Of a stretch of 12,964 nucleotides of DNA, positions 6,112 to 12,964 are shown in pieces. The position numbers and the translations under genes were made by a program. Below the pieces are notes generated by a model. It was not told the DNA's origin. It searched no databases and was given only the letters and a program-made list of their open reading frames with translations. The DNA is from an uncultured Alphaproteobacteria bacterium (GTDB lineage: Bacteria; Pseudomonadota; Alphaproteobacteria; UBA9655). The stretch lies in assembly GCA_937967795.1 (NCBI GenBank), contig CALBSK010000091.1, positions 1 through 12,964 on the forward strand. The letters are read 5' to 3'. Numbering within the stretch: the first letter of the stretch is position 1; each line of letters begins with the position of its first letter.

Positions 6112-7445
6112 TCAAGGGCTTTCTGTCGTTTCACTTCTTGCAAGATGTCCTTGGCGCGCACATGGTTGGTAGGATCATTTTTTAATAACTCGAGGCTTCT
6201 TTTCGCTTGCTGCTCAGCTACTTTAAAATCACCCACTTCAAGAGACATTTCGGCTAAATAGAGAGCAGCAAGGCCTGTTTCCCCTTTTTTACCGTAATAT
6301 ATGGCAAGAAGACGATGGGTAAAAGGATTATCCGGCTCTTCTGTCGTTGCACGTAAAAGCTCGGATAAAGCTTTTTCAAGCTGATCTTTATCCCCTCCTT
6401 CAATAAGGGCATGAGCTAAAGAAACACGGAGAAGGGGAATATCGGGGCGCAGTTTTACCGCATTTTCATAAGCCTTTATGGCTTGTTGTATTTTTCCGGA
6501 TTCAAATAAAACCTGCCCTTTTAAGTCCCAGAAAAAAGCATCTTGAGGATAGTCTTTTAACAAAGACTCAATTTCCTTTAAGGATTCATCGATTTGTGAG
6601 CTTTGAAAATAAACAATGGCTCTTCCATACCGTGCCAGAAGAGAGGTATCCGTGGGTTTTAATTGAGATAAGGTTTTCCCGGGGCTTTGTGTAAAAGCCG
6701 CAATTTTAATTTTGATACGCTTAAAGCTCTCCTCGAGTTCTGTCGGTAGATGAGATCGCGCATGCGGAGACTGACTGAGATGGGCACGAAAGGCATCAAT
6801 ACGTTCTGCCGGCAAAGGGTGAGTAAGAGCATAGGGATCTATAAATTGTCCGGGAAGAATATCTTGATTTCGCAATATTTCCATGAATTCTAAGAGCCCG
6901 CGAGACGAATAGCCTAAGCTATCCAAGAAACGGATTGCCCCTTGATCTGCTGCACTTTCATGGGTACGGCTAAATTTTAAAAGGCTATTTTTAACGAATT
7001 CTTGACTTCCCAATAGAACCCCCAATCCCGCTTCTGGATTCCCAGCAAGTCCGATGGCGATTCCCCCGAGGGTTCCGATCAAGCTTTGTAAAAGAGCCTT
7101 TTCGTAAGCGTCAACGCCCCGAATAATATGATTATCTGCAATGTGCGCTGTTTCATGGGCAAGAACACCTATAACTTGGAGAGCTGAAATTGCCTTTAAG
7201 ATAAGGCCGGTATTTATAGCGATTCGTCCCCCCCCCATGGCAAAAGCGTTCACTTCTTTTGAATTGATGATGTAAAGGTGAAGCGATTTTGGATTAAGTT
7301 TTGCCGCTTCAAAAAGAGGATTGATATAAGATTTAAGAACATCTTCTATTTCAGCATCCCGAATGAGAGCGCCTTCGGGAGGGGAAACACCTAATAATTT
7401 CAAAGGAAAAAGAAGAAAAAGAAGGAAGAGAGCTCTCAATACCAT
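6108..7445 (-). CDS. exported M48 metalloprotease with C-terminal TPRs (BepA-like)
   Basis: This is a periplasmic zinc protease of about 445 residues. A hydrophobic signal segment (ALFLLFLLFPLKLLG) is followed by the M48 domain; residue numbers here count from a possible TTG start at 7457. HETAH (101-105) gives two zinc ligands and the catalytic Glu102. Glu167 in HESAAD is the third ligand, and THPLP (His213) matches the active-site histidine of BepA. Residues from about 284 hold several TPR repeats, for example FWDLKGQVLFESGKIQQAIKAY. The arrangement matches BepA/YfgC, which removes stalled outer-membrane proteins such as LptD. The start is uncertain: TTG 7457 is four bases from AAGG, GTG 7451 is about ten bases away, and ATG 7445 has little SD. 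A run of nine G (coding strand) lies in the conserved FAMGGGRIAINTG segment. It is coupled to the SDR downstream. Confidence 0.92.
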   Translation of the reverse strand: MVLRALFLLFLLFPLKLLGVSPPEGALIRDAEIEDVLKSYINPLFEAAKLNPKSLHLYIINSKEVNAFAMGGGRIAINTGLILKAISALQVIGVLAHETAHIADNHIIRGVDAYEKALLQSLIGTLGGIAIGLAGNPEAGLGVLLGSQEFVKNSLLKFSRTHESAADQGAIRFLDSLGYSSRGLLEFMEILRNQDILPGQFIDPYALTHPLPAERIDAFRAHLSQSPHARSHLPTELEESFKRIKIKIAAFTQSPGKTLSQLKPTDTSLLARYGRAIVYFQSSQIDESLKEIESLLKDYPQDAFFWDLKGQVLFESGKIQQAIKAYENAVKLRPDIPLLRVSLAHALIEGGDKDQLEKALSELLRATTEEPDNPFTHRLLAIYYGKKGETGLAALYLAEMSLEVGDFKVAEQQAKRSLELLKNDPTNHVRAKDILQEVKRQKALE

Positions 7446-7458
7446 GTTCACTTTCAAG

Positions 7459-7487
7459 TTGCCTTTTTAATAGAGAGACTCTATACC
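7459..7487 (+). promoter_or_regulatory. putative promoter with internal dyad for the O-antigen-ligase-type gene
   Basis: TTGCCT (7459-7464) and TATACC (7482-7487) are separated by exactly 17 bases. The spacer and -10 are spanned by the inverted repeat ATAGAG-AGA-CTCTAT (7470-7484), a possible operator. Transcription would start about 20 bp before the GTG. The same 68-bp gap also serves the divergent protease gene. Confidence 0.4.
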
Positions 7488-7513
7488 AAAATGAAACTGA
7501 ATTAAATGGAGTT

Positions 7514-8716
7514 GTGTATTCCTTGAGTAAAGTACGGTCTTATGAAAACTTAGGACTTATTATTCTCGGTTTAGGCATCGCAATAGCGGGAATTTATTCC
7601 TATAAACTTTTTTCTTTTTTAATGCCTCTCATAACTCTCTCTCTCTTTTGGAGTCAAAGAGGAATAAAAAATTTTCATTTTAATTTATCCCCCCCTCTTT
7701 TTTTCCTTTTTCTTTTGTTAATTTATACAGGAATAAGTATTTCTTGGGCCGAAAATCTCCCCTCTGCTCTCAAAACATTTATTGCATTAAGCGTTACCTC
7801 TCTCTTTGCTTCCCTTTTTATTTCGTGCGTCATGCGAGCTTCACCTGATTTAATTTCAAAAGCTTATAGGATCATGCAGATCTCTGGACTTATTTTGATG
7901 GTTCTCGTTGTTTTTCAGGCTCTTATGGATACTTTCCAGGTCGAAATTTCTAATAAGTTCAAAAATATTCCTTATATGATGAAGCCGACAGGATCAATAT
8001 TAGGTCTAATGGCTTTCGTGGGGTGTGCTTTTTTATGGATAAAGAAAGAGAGATTTTTTTCTATTTATATTTTCCTTTTTTTCTTTCCCCTTATTATCCT
8101 AACACTCTGCAAAACCGCTTTTTATGGTCTTCTTTTAGCCTCTTGTATTTTTATTTTGAGTTACGCAATGCCTTTCTGGGTAACACGGATAAGCATGATT
8201 TCTACTTATACTTTTTTAATTGTTTCTCCTATTCTTTATGCTTATCTCGTTTCTCCCGCACGGGTGTTAGATTCTCCCTATTTTACGTGGATTTTAAATC
8301 GGAGTTTTTTTCATCGGTTCTTGGCATGGGAATTTTATTCAAAGAAATTTTTTGAACAACCCCTTCTGGGTTGGGGTTTGGATTCAAGCCGATTTTTATG
8401 GGAGAACTCTCGTATTGTTGAAGAATATGATAATACTCTCCACCCTCATAATAACAGTCTTCAAGCGTATGTAGAGTTAGGATTAGGAGGTGGAATTTTA
8501 TATGCCCTCTTTTTTGCTTCTCTCTTTTGGATGGTCGAAAAAAATGTTAAAGATCGACTTTCAGTTGCCGTTTGCAATGCAACCTTGATTTTTGCTTTTG
8601 TTGAGGCTGAAGTAACTCACAATCTTTGGCGAAATTATTGGTTATCTCTCCTAACATTAACAGCGGGGTTACTTATTCTTTTTCTTAAAGCCCGCGAGGC
8701 GCAGCTGCGCGCATAA
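7514..8716 (+). CDS. O-antigen ligase / Wzy-type polymerase family membrane protein
   Basis: This is a roughly 400-residue polytopic protein with about ten hydrophobic segments. Its largest loop lies near residues 248-320, followed by two or three further segments. The C-terminal half shows the hallmark of the Wzy_C family (PF04932): RFLAWEFYSKKFFEQPLLGWG (268-288), then HPHNNSLQAYVELGLGGG (310-327), where the HxHN motif and nearby arginines are typical of WaaL ligases and Wzy polymerases. Such proteins transfer or polymerise undecaprenyl-linked glycans at the periplasmic face; ligase and polymerase cannot be told apart here, and no other glycan gene is nearby. The start is unsure: GTG 7514 has GGAG only two bases upstream, while TTG 7523 is 11 bases from it. 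Runs of seven C and seven T lie at 7689-7704. The 3' end overlaps sua5 tail to tail by 32 bp. Confidence 0.87.
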   Translation: MYSLSKVRSYENLGLIILGLGIAIAGIYSYKLFSFLMPLITLSLFWSQRGIKNFHFNLSPPLFFLFLLLIYTGISISWAENLPSALKTFIALSVTSLFASLFISCVMRASPDLISKAYRIMQISGLILMVLVVFQALMDTFQVEISNKFKNIPYMMKPTGSILGLMAFVGCAFLWIKKERFFSIYIFLFFFPLIILTLCKTAFYGLLLASCIFILSYAMPFWVTRISMISTYTFLIVSPILYAYLVSPARVLDSPYFTWILNRSFFHRFLAWEFYSKKFFEQPLLGWGLDSSRFLWENSRIVEEYDNTLHPHNNSLQAYVELGLGGGILYALFFASLFWMVEKNVKDRLSVAVCNATLIFAFVEAEVTHNLWRNYWLSLLTLTAGLLILFLKAREAQLRA

Positions 8717-9623
8717 GGCGATCATTCAAAGCCCTTCCCAACCCGTTTGTGGGAAGAGAGGCCACGGCAATCCCACGGAAAGGCGGGCGATCAAGAAGTC
8801 GTAGCATTTTAAAAAAGTTAGCAGCGGCTTCTCTTAAATTTTTCGTTGGGCTTAGGTTTAAGACATGTTCTCCTTTATGAGGCATGGGACCGAAGGCTAA
8901 AAAAGCTTCTTCCTCTAAAGGAGCGTCTGCATTAAGTCTTAAAGGAAGGGTGGGGGCATAATGACTACTCATCATTCCTGGGGCCTTAATGGGATCCGAA
9001 GAGGCGCCTTGAACGAATCCGATAAAGGCTTCAATTTCTTCTTTAGGAATTCCCCCTGGCCTGAGAAGATGGGGGGGAGAAGTCGTTAAATCTACAATGG
9101 TGGATTCAAGTCCTATGGCTGTGTCCCCTCCCTCAAGAACAAATAGATTGGGAAAGTCTTCTCTCACATGCCTGGCTTGGGTAGGGCTGAGCTTGCCGGA
9201 TGGGTTGGCACTCGGTGCAGCAATGAGCCCTCCAAATTCACGAATAAGTCTTAAAGCTATCTCGTGACTCGGAATACGAATAGCAAGAGAATCAAGGCCT
9301 GCACTTGCGAGGAGAGAAAGGGAAGACGAGGCAAGACGAGGCAAGACAAGTGTTAATGGGCCTGGCCAGAAAGCGTCAGCAAGAATTTCTGCCTTATCGT
9401 TCCACATCACATGACCCTTCAACGCATCAAGAGAATAGCCATGAATAATTAAGGGGTTAAACGTCGGACGCTTTTTTATTTCGAAAATCTTTGCAATAGC
9501 GAGATCGTGAGTTGCATCCGCGGCGAGACCATAGACGGTTTCTGTAGGAAAACCGATAAGATCTCCTTTCTGTAAAATATTTATAGCTTCTTTAAAATTT
9601 TCAGAAGTAGGTAAAAAAATCAC
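8685..9623 (-). CDS. sua5: L-threonylcarbamoyladenylate synthase, two-domain Sua5 type
   Basis: This enzyme makes threonylcarbamoyl-AMP from threonine, bicarbonate and ATP, the first step of t6A37 formation in ANN-decoding tRNAs. The 312-residue length marks the long Sua5/YwlC form rather than short TsaC (about 190). The YrdC domain (about 5-205) shows FPTETVYGLAADA (25-37), KKRPTFNPL (50-58), WPGPLTLVLP, and PSANPSGKLSPT (137-148). The linker PGMMSSHYAP (215-224) is the conserved loop that covers the active site, and a Sua5 C-terminal domain follows. The start is a GTG overlapping the cysQ stop by four bases (GTGA), so translation is coupled. A 10-bp unit AAGACGAGGC is repeated in tandem at 9323-9350 inside the gene, without breaking the frame. 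It ends convergently inside the ligase-type gene. Confidence 0.95.
   Translation of the reverse strand: MIFLPTSENFKEAINILQKGDLIGFPTETVYGLAADATHDLAIAKIFEIKKRPTFNPLIIHGYSLDALKGHVMWNDKAEILADAFWPGPLTLVLPRLASSSLSLLASAGLDSLAIRIPSHEIALRLIREFGGLIAAPSANPSGKLSPTQARHVREDFPNLFVLEGGDTAIGLESTIVDLTTSPPHLLRPGGIPKEEIEAFIGFVQGASSDPIKAPGMMSSHYAPTLPLRLNADAPLEEEAFLAFGPMPHKGEHVLNLSPTKNLREAAANFFKMLRLLDRPPFRGIAVASLPTNGLGRALNDRLMRAAAPRGL
8699..8710. repeat. perfect 12-bp GC palindrome in a convergent gene overlap
   Basis: GCGCAGCTGCGC is a perfect palindrome inside the 32-bp region (8685-8716) shared by the 3' ends of the ligase-type gene and sua5. It encodes part of both C termini. It could form a hairpin in either transcript, but neither side has a clear T tract. 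Confidence 0.5.
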
Positions 9624-10393
9624 GAATTTCTTCCAAATACCATAAACTCTTCATTAATACGTCTTGGCTTGCCATAGAGAAAAGGCGCCCCATCAAGACG
9701 CGTCATACTCCCTCCTGCAGATTCCACAAGAATTTGCCCAGCAGCCGTATCCCATTCACTACACGCCTCAAACCTGAGGTAAAGATCAGCTTGACCGGAG
9801 GCAACATAGCAAAATTTTATGGCGCTATGAATAACTTTAACTTCCGTGATAGAAAAGGATTTTAAGAATAATTCTTGTCTTTCTTTAAATTTTCCCCCGT
9901 GATTTCCTAAAAGAAGTGTCATTCCTTGAGAAGGTCGGGCGCGTGTATGAATGGGATGAGCTTTCCCTCTATAGTGTCGCCAAGCTTTATTTTCATATCC
10001 ATAAAAAGTCTCTTCTGTAACGGGAATATGAATAAGCCCAAAAATGGGTCGATTATTTTCCATGAGCGCAATATTAATGCAAAATTCTCCCACTTTTTGA
10101 ATAAAGCCTTTTGTGCCATCAAGGGGATCGATTAGCCAATACATGGGGTTTTTAAGGTTCCAAGAAATTTCGTCTTCTTCTGAAATGGTGGGGATTTGTG
10201 GAGTGAGTTGTTCAAGACCTTTTTTAAGAAGGAAATGGCTTTGACAATCAGCTCGCGTGACGGGAGAGCCGTCACTTTTTTCATAAACGTTAAACTCCTC
10301 ACCATAAATTTGACAAATAAGATGACCAGCCTTTTCAGCTAAAGCTATAAGGCGTTGCGCTAAAGATTCAAGATTAGGTTTAGATGTATTCAT
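9620..10393 (-). CDS. cysQ: 3'(2'),5'-bisphosphate nucleotidase CysQ (inositol-phosphatase superfamily)
   Basis: This Mg-dependent phosphatase has 257 residues. Metal-site motifs are intact: SEED (71-74, ligand Glu72), DPLDGTKGF (89-97, ligands Asp89 and Asp92), and EWDTAAGQ (213-220, ligand Asp215). DGSPVTRAD near residue 41 is typical of the CysQ branch, which removes 3'-phosphoadenosine 5'-phosphate left by sulfate metabolism or phosphopantetheine transfer. A related inositol or sugar phosphatase role cannot be excluded. No Shine-Dalgarno precedes the ATG at 10393: the mRNA reads TCCTCC upstream, which resembles anti-SD rather than SD. It is the first gene of a pair with sua5 (GTGA overlap). 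Confidence 0.9.
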   Translation of the reverse strand: MNTSKPNLESLAQRLIALAEKAGHLICQIYGEEFNVYEKSDGSPVTRADCQSHFLLKKGLEQLTPQIPTISEEDEISWNLKNPMYWLIDPLDGTKGFIQKVGEFCINIALMENNRPIFGLIHIPVTEETFYGYENKAWRHYRGKAHPIHTRARPSQGMTLLLGNHGGKFKERQELFLKSFSITEVKVIHSAIKFCYVASGQADLYLRFEACSEWDTAAGQILVESAGGSMTRLDGAPFLYGKPRRINEEFMVFGRNS

Positions 10394-10482
10394 GAAAGAA
10401 AGTATGGAGGATCAACATAAAAAAGGAAAGAAATAATTTTAATTTCGCCTGTAAGCTCTCAGAGATTTGAACAATGGGGAGC

Positions 10483-10499
10483 CATTAAAGACTTTAATG
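10483..10499. promoter_or_regulatory. 17-bp dyad, possible operator
   Basis: CATTAAAGACTTTAATG is a perfect inverted repeat with 8-bp arms around one central base. It ends eight bases before the consensus -35 at 10508, and lies about 90 bp upstream of the divergent cysQ gene. Its position suits a regulator site for the secreted-protein gene; no regulator is visible. Confidence 0.35.
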
Positions 10500-10507
10500 A
10501 TGATCTC

Positions 10508-10536
10508 TTGACATTTATTTTTCATTACAATATTAA
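10508..10536 (+). promoter_or_regulatory. near-consensus sigma70 promoter
   Basis: TTGACA (10508-10513) is a perfect -35 box. TATTAA (10531-10536) is a good -10, and the spacer is exactly 17 bases. Transcription would start near 10543 and leave about 130 nt before the ATG at 10674. That leader holds a hairpin GTGTTT-TTAAC-AAACAC (10598-10614) and a 14-bp AT palindrome AATTAATATTAATT (10648-10661). Confidence 0.6.
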
Positions 10537-10673
10537 TTCTTAATTTAGGAAAATAACAAATCCGTTCTCGAATGAAGCGCAACTCTCTTTTATGCTGGTG
10601 TTTTTAACAAACACTTTGCGGCGCTGTACTTTATTTAATACTGGCTAAATTAATATTAATTATTGGGAAATTT

Positions 10674-12764
10674 ATGAAAAATTTAATTTTTAAACTAAGT
10701 GTTTCTTCATTTGCGATTTCCCTAATCTGTTTGCCCCAGATTGTTTTTTCAATGGAAGAAGATATCTCTTCCAAATTAAGTAATAATCGTCCTAGTTATA
10801 TTTGGAAAAAAGAAGAAAGCTACACAAAGAATATTGAAGGAAACGTAAAATTTACAGAATGTTTATCAAATTGTTACCCCTACAACATGGGGGATGCGAA
10901 TGCATTCCATAAAGAATTGACATCTTATGAACCGTGGCAAGAGCTTCCTCTCAATGGATTTCTAAAAGCATTTCCTTTTAAACGTTTTCACTATTTCTTT
11001 ATTAAATGTCAAAGTAATGAAAGAGAATTTCTAACGTCTTTAGATCAGTTTCTTTTTTATCCGCACATTTATAAATCTAAAGACGCGTATACTCACTCCC
11101 TCGAGCAGTTTAATAAGCTTTTAGGATTGCTAAAGACAAGCGAGAGCAATCAGCCATTTCTAGAGAATCTGCGTGATATGTTAATTGAAATGACAAAAGC
11201 ACGTCTGAGCTTTGTGGAAACGCATTGTGAAAGCATTAACTTTCTACTGCTCCATGGGTATATTTTATCAAAAAATGATTTTTTGCAGTCTCCTCTAGCG
11301 AATAAAAATAAACCTTGGATGGACTTGCATTCGAGTCTTCGATATTTTCAAACACCTTTAGGAGAGATAGACAAAGTAGTTAATGATCTTAGGAAAGCAG
11401 GTGTTCCCCAAGAGAAGATTGAGAAAATGAAGGAAGAGTTGGTGAAACAACACTCTGAGTTGCTTCCTCCTTCCCATGAAATGAACTCTCCAAGCCTTCG
11501 AAACCTACAGAAAAAAATAGATAATTATCATAAAATTCCAAAAACAATCACGACGTCGATCACCCTCATAAAGCGCATCATGGCCTTAGGAAAAATTGCT
11601 GATGCCTGCGTTCAGCTGCAAAATCAACACCCTGAATGTCTTGCTCTTCAGGCTCTTCAAACAACTGCATTTTCAAAAAAGGATAGTTTAAAAGATTTGC
11701 ATAATCATAAGCAAAACATAGATCGACGCGCTTTTGCTCTGCCCAATCAAAATCTCTCTATTGTTCGTCCAAAAACTGGGGCATTTTGCCATAAACACCA
11801 GCTAATTATCCCTTTTGGAGATATTTTTCTTGACAGTATAGATACATCAGAAATCTCGGAAATTGATGAGGAAGCGAAAAAATTGAGAGCCCTCGATAAA
11901 AAAGTGACTTTTGTTAATGGTATAGGGATGACGCCTATCTTTAATTACAAGTTACTTAAAGCAAACGATAAAGATCTAAGCGCTTCTTTCTCGTCTGTAA
12001 CAGAGGAAACAAACGAGCAACAGGTCCTGGATGGAATTTATATCTTTGCCATTGATCAAAACGATGACCTGTACATCCTTCCTGATGGAAGGGGGAGTAT
12101 CGCAGAAACATCAACGGACACCAATATTCGTGAAAGTATTTTGAAAACCCTAGAAATAAACCAACGCACTACCCATCCTTACCTTATAAAAAACGATAAT
12201 GCTTTGCTTGCAGGAGAGCTTCGGTTTGAAAAAGGTCATATAACGGAAATTAACAATGCTAGTGGTCATTACGGACCGCGTATCTGGAATTTAGCGTGTG
12301 GTCTAGATAGACTTCTTGTTAGAAATCCAGGTGTCTTTGATCCTAATCACATTAAGATTGATGCCCTACATGGCAGTAGAAAGTACAAGTTCAGCTATAG
12401 TGAGCTTTTGGAGCAGGCAAAAGATGCTGTAACTCTTGTAAAGAAAGAGATTTCTGCGTTCATTGAATTGAAATCAAAGCCTCATCATAGGGACTTAAGT
12501 GATAGAGATAAATTAAATGAATTTATTAAGAAAGAAACGCAACCCGAACGTATTCTAGAACGTGAATTAGAAGTGCTTAATGAATCCGAAAAAAGCAATA
12601 CGGTTACAAGGTCTGAGGAAGAAGCAAAAAGAATTACCGCAGCTAAGGGATTTGCTAAAATGAGAATGTACCTGAAGAGTATATATCAAAAGAAACCAGG
12701 AGCGCTTAAAGATTATTTTAACGCACTTCGCGTAACTTTTGATCACTCTGATTTGAGCATATAA
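10674..12764 (+). CDS. large exported protein of unknown function, C-terminal SGHY-motif domain
   Basis: This 696-residue protein has a clear signal peptide: Lys2, Lys7, hydrophobic residues at about 8-25, and a cut after V-F-S (Ser26). No membrane segment follows, so it is periplasmic or secreted. GGGAAA at 10665-10670 gives a ribosome site. The middle (about 225-305) is charged and helical, with possible coiled coil. Residues about 453-565 form a distinct domain: DGIYIFAIDQNDDLYILPDG, then HPYLIKNDNALLAGELRFEKG, then ITEINNASGHYGP (523-535). The pattern AGEL-x-G-x-I-x-x-I-x-N-x-SGHY-x-P recurs, in my recollection, in diverse secreted or toxin-like proteins of unassigned activity; this needs a search. 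Residues 580-690 are highly charged helices. The gene is monocistronic, follows a strong promoter, and looks more AT-rich than the ribosomal genes. It could be an effector, but that is inference. Confidence 0.85.
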   Translation: MKNLIFKLSVSSFAISLICLPQIVFSMEEDISSKLSNNRPSYIWKKEESYTKNIEGNVKFTECLSNCYPYNMGDANAFHKELTSYEPWQELPLNGFLKAFPFKRFHYFFIKCQSNEREFLTSLDQFLFYPHIYKSKDAYTHSLEQFNKLLGLLKTSESNQPFLENLRDMLIEMTKARLSFVETHCESINFLLLHGYILSKNDFLQSPLANKNKPWMDLHSSLRYFQTPLGEIDKVVNDLRKAGVPQEKIEKMKEELVKQHSELLPPSHEMNSPSLRNLQKKIDNYHKIPKTITTSITLIKRIMALGKIADACVQLQNQHPECLALQALQTTAFSKKDSLKDLHNHKQNIDRRAFALPNQNLSIVRPKTGAFCHKHQLIIPFGDIFLDSIDTSEISEIDEEAKKLRALDKKVTFVNGIGMTPIFNYKLLKANDKDLSASFSSVTEETNEQQVLDGIYIFAIDQNDDLYILPDGRGSIAETSTDTNIRESILKTLEINQRTTHPYLIKNDNALLAGELRFEKGHITEINNASGHYGPRIWNLACGLDRLLVRNPGVFDPNHIKIDALHGSRKYKFSYSELLEQAKDAVTLVKKEISAFIELKSKPHHRDLSDRDKLNEFIKKETQPERILERELEVLNESEKSNTVTRSEEEAKRITAAKGFAKMRMYLKSIYQKKPGALKDYFNALRVTFDHSDLSI

Positions 12765-12964
12765 CTTAAAATTCTCATCTGTTTTTCATCGAAGATGCTG
12801 CAAAAAATCTTAAATTCTTTAAGTGAGGCTGTTATGAAGAGCCCGTTTAGGGGCGAGTTCGGGATCTTCTTAAACCTTCAGAAGTCTCTTATCTTACAGT
12901 GAAAATACTATATAGTATTTCTCGGATAAGTTGAGAGCGCACTGGAAGAATTCATGAGATCCTG
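12765..12964. other. right-edge intergenic stretch with hairpins and a possible gene start
   Basis: No complete large gene is seen. Hairpin one is GAAGA-g-CCCG facing CGGG-a-TCTTC (12836-12845 with 12860-12869), followed by a few T; it may end the 10674 transcript. Hairpin two is the perfect 18-bp palindrome AAATACTATATAGTATTT (12903-12920), nested between CTTATC (12888-12893) and GATAAG (12925-12930). A 22-codon ORF (12834-12902) has GAGG five bases before its ATG but overlaps hairpin one. At 12954 an ATG with GGAAG five bases upstream could begin a gene running off the window; only three codons are visible. Confidence 0.4.

Noticed and set aside
10572..10648. Short ORFs (11 and 18 codons) in the leader of the secreted-protein gene
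   Set aside because: Neither has an SD or a codon pattern suggesting attenuation; they overlap each other and a hairpin.
1..12964. CRISPR array, tRNA/rRNA genes, insertion sequences or prophage
   Set aside because: No regularly spaced repeats, cloverleaf-like segments, transposase motifs or phage proteins were found on either strand.

Overview
The window looks like chromosome from a moderately AT-rich alphaproteobacterium. A host-associated or intracellular lineage such as Holosporales/Paracaedibacter-like bacteria is my best guess. This rests on the rpsB-tsf-pyrH cluster, a queuosine-salvage pair instead of visible preQ1 synthesis genes, an isolated O-antigen-ligase-type gene, and secreted proteins of unknown function. 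The lineage is inference; no rRNA gene is present to confirm it. I see no tRNA or rRNA gene, CRISPR array, IS element or phage gene.

Layout. Positions 1-212 hold no gene I can support. On the minus strand, 213-2511 reads transporter (YhhQ/VUT family), then tgt, then a small secreted cysteine-rich protein. The first two are coupled through a TAATG junction. Divergently, the plus strand carries rpsB-tsf-pyrH (2814-5328) behind a recognisable promoter and a structured leader of about 125 nt. frr, which normally follows pyrH, is absent. Facing pyrH is a minus-strand pair, a BepA-like M48 metalloprotease with TPRs and an SDR oxidoreductase, overlapping by ATGA (5365-7445). Divergent from that pair is a multi-pass O-antigen ligase/polymerase-type protein (7514-8716). 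Its 3' end overlaps, tail to tail, the minus-strand pair cysQ-like phosphatase then Sua5/TsaC (8685-10393, GTGA overlap). A 280-bp gap holds a 17-bp dyad and a near-consensus sigma70 promoter driving a 696-residue secreted protein of unknown function (10674-12764). The last 200 bp contain two hairpins and possibly the first codons of another gene.

How the genes work together. Two tRNA-modification functions are present. The transporter and Tgt make queuosine at G34, and Sua5/TsaC makes the threonylcarbamoyl-AMP used for t6A37. By hand comparison the Tgt pocket looks more like queuine-using enzymes (glycine where bacterial preQ1 enzymes have valine, plus an insertion I recall from chlamydial Tgt). 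With the neighbouring transporter this suggests direct salvage of queuine from a eukaryotic host. The ribosomal cluster supplies S2, EF-Ts and UMP kinase. The M48 protease and the ligase-type protein fit envelope quality control and surface glycan assembly. The cysteine-rich protein and the 696-residue protein are the most obvious undescribed exported products.
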